The notes under the pieces are model-generated. The model was not told the origin of the DNA, searched no databases, and was given only the letters and a program-made list of their open reading frames with translations. A stretch of DNA of 14,893 bases, taken from NCBI GenBank assembly GCA_030918015.1, contig JAUPTP010000012.1:1-14893 (forward strand), written 5' to 3'. Origin of the DNA: Pseudomonadota bacterium. Its GTDB lineage: Bacteria > Pseudomonadota > Gammaproteobacteria > Burkholderiales > Burkholderiaceae_C. A program made the position numbers and the translations under genes. This document shows positions 13,869-14,893 of the stretch, piece by piece (the first letter of the stretch is position 1; the number at the start of each line of letters is the position of its first letter).

Positions 13869-14893
13869 ATGGCCCGCCCCCACCACAGTTCCCCCCCCCA
13901 GGTCGCCCTGAGCCGGCGCCAGTTCTTCAAGGTCTCGGCCGCCGGCGTCGGCAGCACCAGCCTGGTCATGCTCGGCATGGCCCCGACGCTGGCGCGCGCC
14001 GAAGTGCGCCAGTACAAGCTCACGCGGGCCAAGGAAATCCGCAACACCTGCACCTACTGCTCGGTGGGCTGCGGCCTGCTGATGTACAGCCTGGGCGACG
14101 GCGCCAAGAACGCCAAGGCCGAGATCATCCACATCGAAGGCGACCCGGATCATCCGGTGAGCCGGGGCGCGCTGTGCCCCAAGGGCGCGGGTCTGCTGGA
14201 CTTCATCCACAGCCCCGGCCGCCTGAAACACCCCGAGGTGCGCGAGAAGGGCTCGAACGAGTGGAAGCGCATCAGCTGGCATGAGGCCATCGAGCGCATC
14301 GCGCATCACATGAAGGCCGATCGCGACGCCAACTTCCTCGAAAAGAACGCCGCCGGCGTGCCGGTGAACCGCTGGCTCAGCACGGCGATGCTGACAGCCT
14401 CGGCTTCGTCCAACGAGACCGGGATCATCACCCAGAAGTTCATGCGCTCGCTGGGCATCATCGCCACCGATGCACAGGCGCGCGTGTGCCACGGCCCCAC
14501 CGTCTCGGCACTGGCCTCGACCTTCGGGCGGGGCGCGATGACCAACTCCTGGGTGGACATCAAGAACGCCGATTTCATCCTGGTGATGGGCGGCAACGCG
14601 GCGGAAGCGCACCCGGTCGGTTTCCGCTGGGCGATTGAGGCCAAGAAGCAGCGCGGCGCCAAGTTGGTGGTGGTCGATCCGCGCTTCAACCGCACGGCGG
14701 CGGTGGCGGACATGTATTTGCCCATCCGCGCCGGGGCGGACATCCCCTTCTTGGGCGGCGTGATCAACTGGCTGGTGGCCAACGACAAGATCCAGTGGGA
14801 CTACGTCAAGGCTTACACCAACGCCAGCGCGATCATCAACGAAGGTTTCAGCTTTGAGGAAGGCTTGTTCAGCGGCTACGACGCCGAAAAGGG
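13869..14893 (+). CDS. fdnG: formate dehydrogenase-N/O-type alpha subunit, 5' part (Cys form)
   Basis: The frame is open to the window edge, giving the first 341 residues of a protein expected to be about 1,000. A textbook Tat signal SRRQFFKVSAAG (15-26) sends it to the periplasm. An iron-sulfur motif follows: C61, C64, C68 and C103 (CTYCSVGC ... LCPKG, with K105 for electron transfer). The molybdopterin domain shows ETGIITQKFMRSLG, ARVCHGPTVSA, GRGAMTNSWVDIKNA and MGGNAAEAHPVGFRWA, all close to E. coli FdnG/FdoG. The active-site position is Cys (C207, TGC at 14487-14489) where E. coli has selenocysteine. The enzyme oxidises formate to CO2 and passes electrons through beta and gamma subunits, not in view. 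Ribosome site AAGGAA is 8 bases before the ATG. Leucine codons change from CTG/CTC to mostly TTG after about 14640. The beta-subunit and accessory genes probably follow. Confidence 0.93.
   Translation, partial: MARPHHSSPPQVALSRRQFFKVSAAGVGSTSLVMLGMAPTLARAEVRQYKLTRAKEIRNTCTYCSVGCGLLMYSLGDGAKNAKAEIIHIEGDPDHPVSRGALCPKGAGLLDFIHSPGRLKHPEVREKGSNEWKRISWHEAIERIAHHMKADRDANFLEKNAAGVPVNRWLSTAMLTASASSNETGIITQKFMRSLGIIATDAQARVCHGPTVSALASTFGRGAMTNSWVDIKNADFILVMGGNAAEAHPVGFRWAIEAKKQRGAKLVVVDPRFNRTAAVADMYLPIRAGADIPFLGGVINWLVANDKIQWDYVKAYTNASAIINEGFSFEEGLFSGYDAEK

Noticed and set aside
13646..14053. N-terminal extension of the response regulator into the formate dehydrogenase gene
   Set aside because: It would run antisense through the Tat signal and iron-sulfur motif of the divergent gene and across the sigma-54 promoter; the receiver domain begins right after the ATG at 13645.
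13869..14893. In-frame TGA or SECIS in the formate dehydrogenase
   Set aside because: The frame is open throughout and the active-site codon is TGC.

Overview
This is a very GC-rich, densely coding chromosomal window. Its gene content (a Bug/TctC solute-binding protein, CaiB-type CoA-transferase, IclR and MarR regulators, and a membrane-type formate dehydrogenase) points to a Burkholderiales betaproteobacterium, perhaps near Leptothrix/Rubrivivax/Ideonella; the genus is inference. I see no tRNA, rRNA, CRISPR array or insertion sequence, and no gap between genes exceeds about 225 bases.

Layout from left to right: (1) the 3' end of an RlmN/Cfr-family radical-SAM RNA methyltransferase; (2) an iron-dependent alcohol dehydrogenase translationally coupled by a GTGA overlap to a lipoprotein metallo-beta-lactamase-fold hydrolase; (3) a MarR regulator convergent with (2) and divergent from a secreted tannase/feruloyl-esterase-family lipoprotein that resembles MHETase; (4) a catabolic module: an IclR regulator divergent from an HMG-CoA-lyase-like gene and a class III CoA-transferase, then a convergent DUF3237 gene and a divergent TctC/Bug periplasmic binding protein; (5) a sigma-54 response regulator and its sensor kinase on the minus strand; (6) divergent from them, the 5' part of a Tat-exported, cysteine-type formate dehydrogenase-N/O alpha subunit that runs off the right edge.

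How the parts fit: in (4), a Bug protein would deliver an organic acid, the CoA-transferase would activate it and the lyase would cleave the acyl-CoA, under IclR control. The substrate is not identifiable; a 3-hydroxy-3-methyl dicarboxylate is a reasonable guess. In (5) and (6), the kinase has a large periplasmic sensor and the regulator is a complete sigma-54 activator. The 223-base divergent region carries three helically phased repeats, an IHF-like site and a GG-N10-GC sigma-54 promoter pointing into the formate dehydrogenase gene.

The most unusual non-coding signals are AT-rich dyads. One lies in the MarR/tannase intergenic region. A second, perfect one lies inside the tannase gene and forces rare codons such as TTA. 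At two convergent gene pairs the stop codons also sit inside perfect hairpins.
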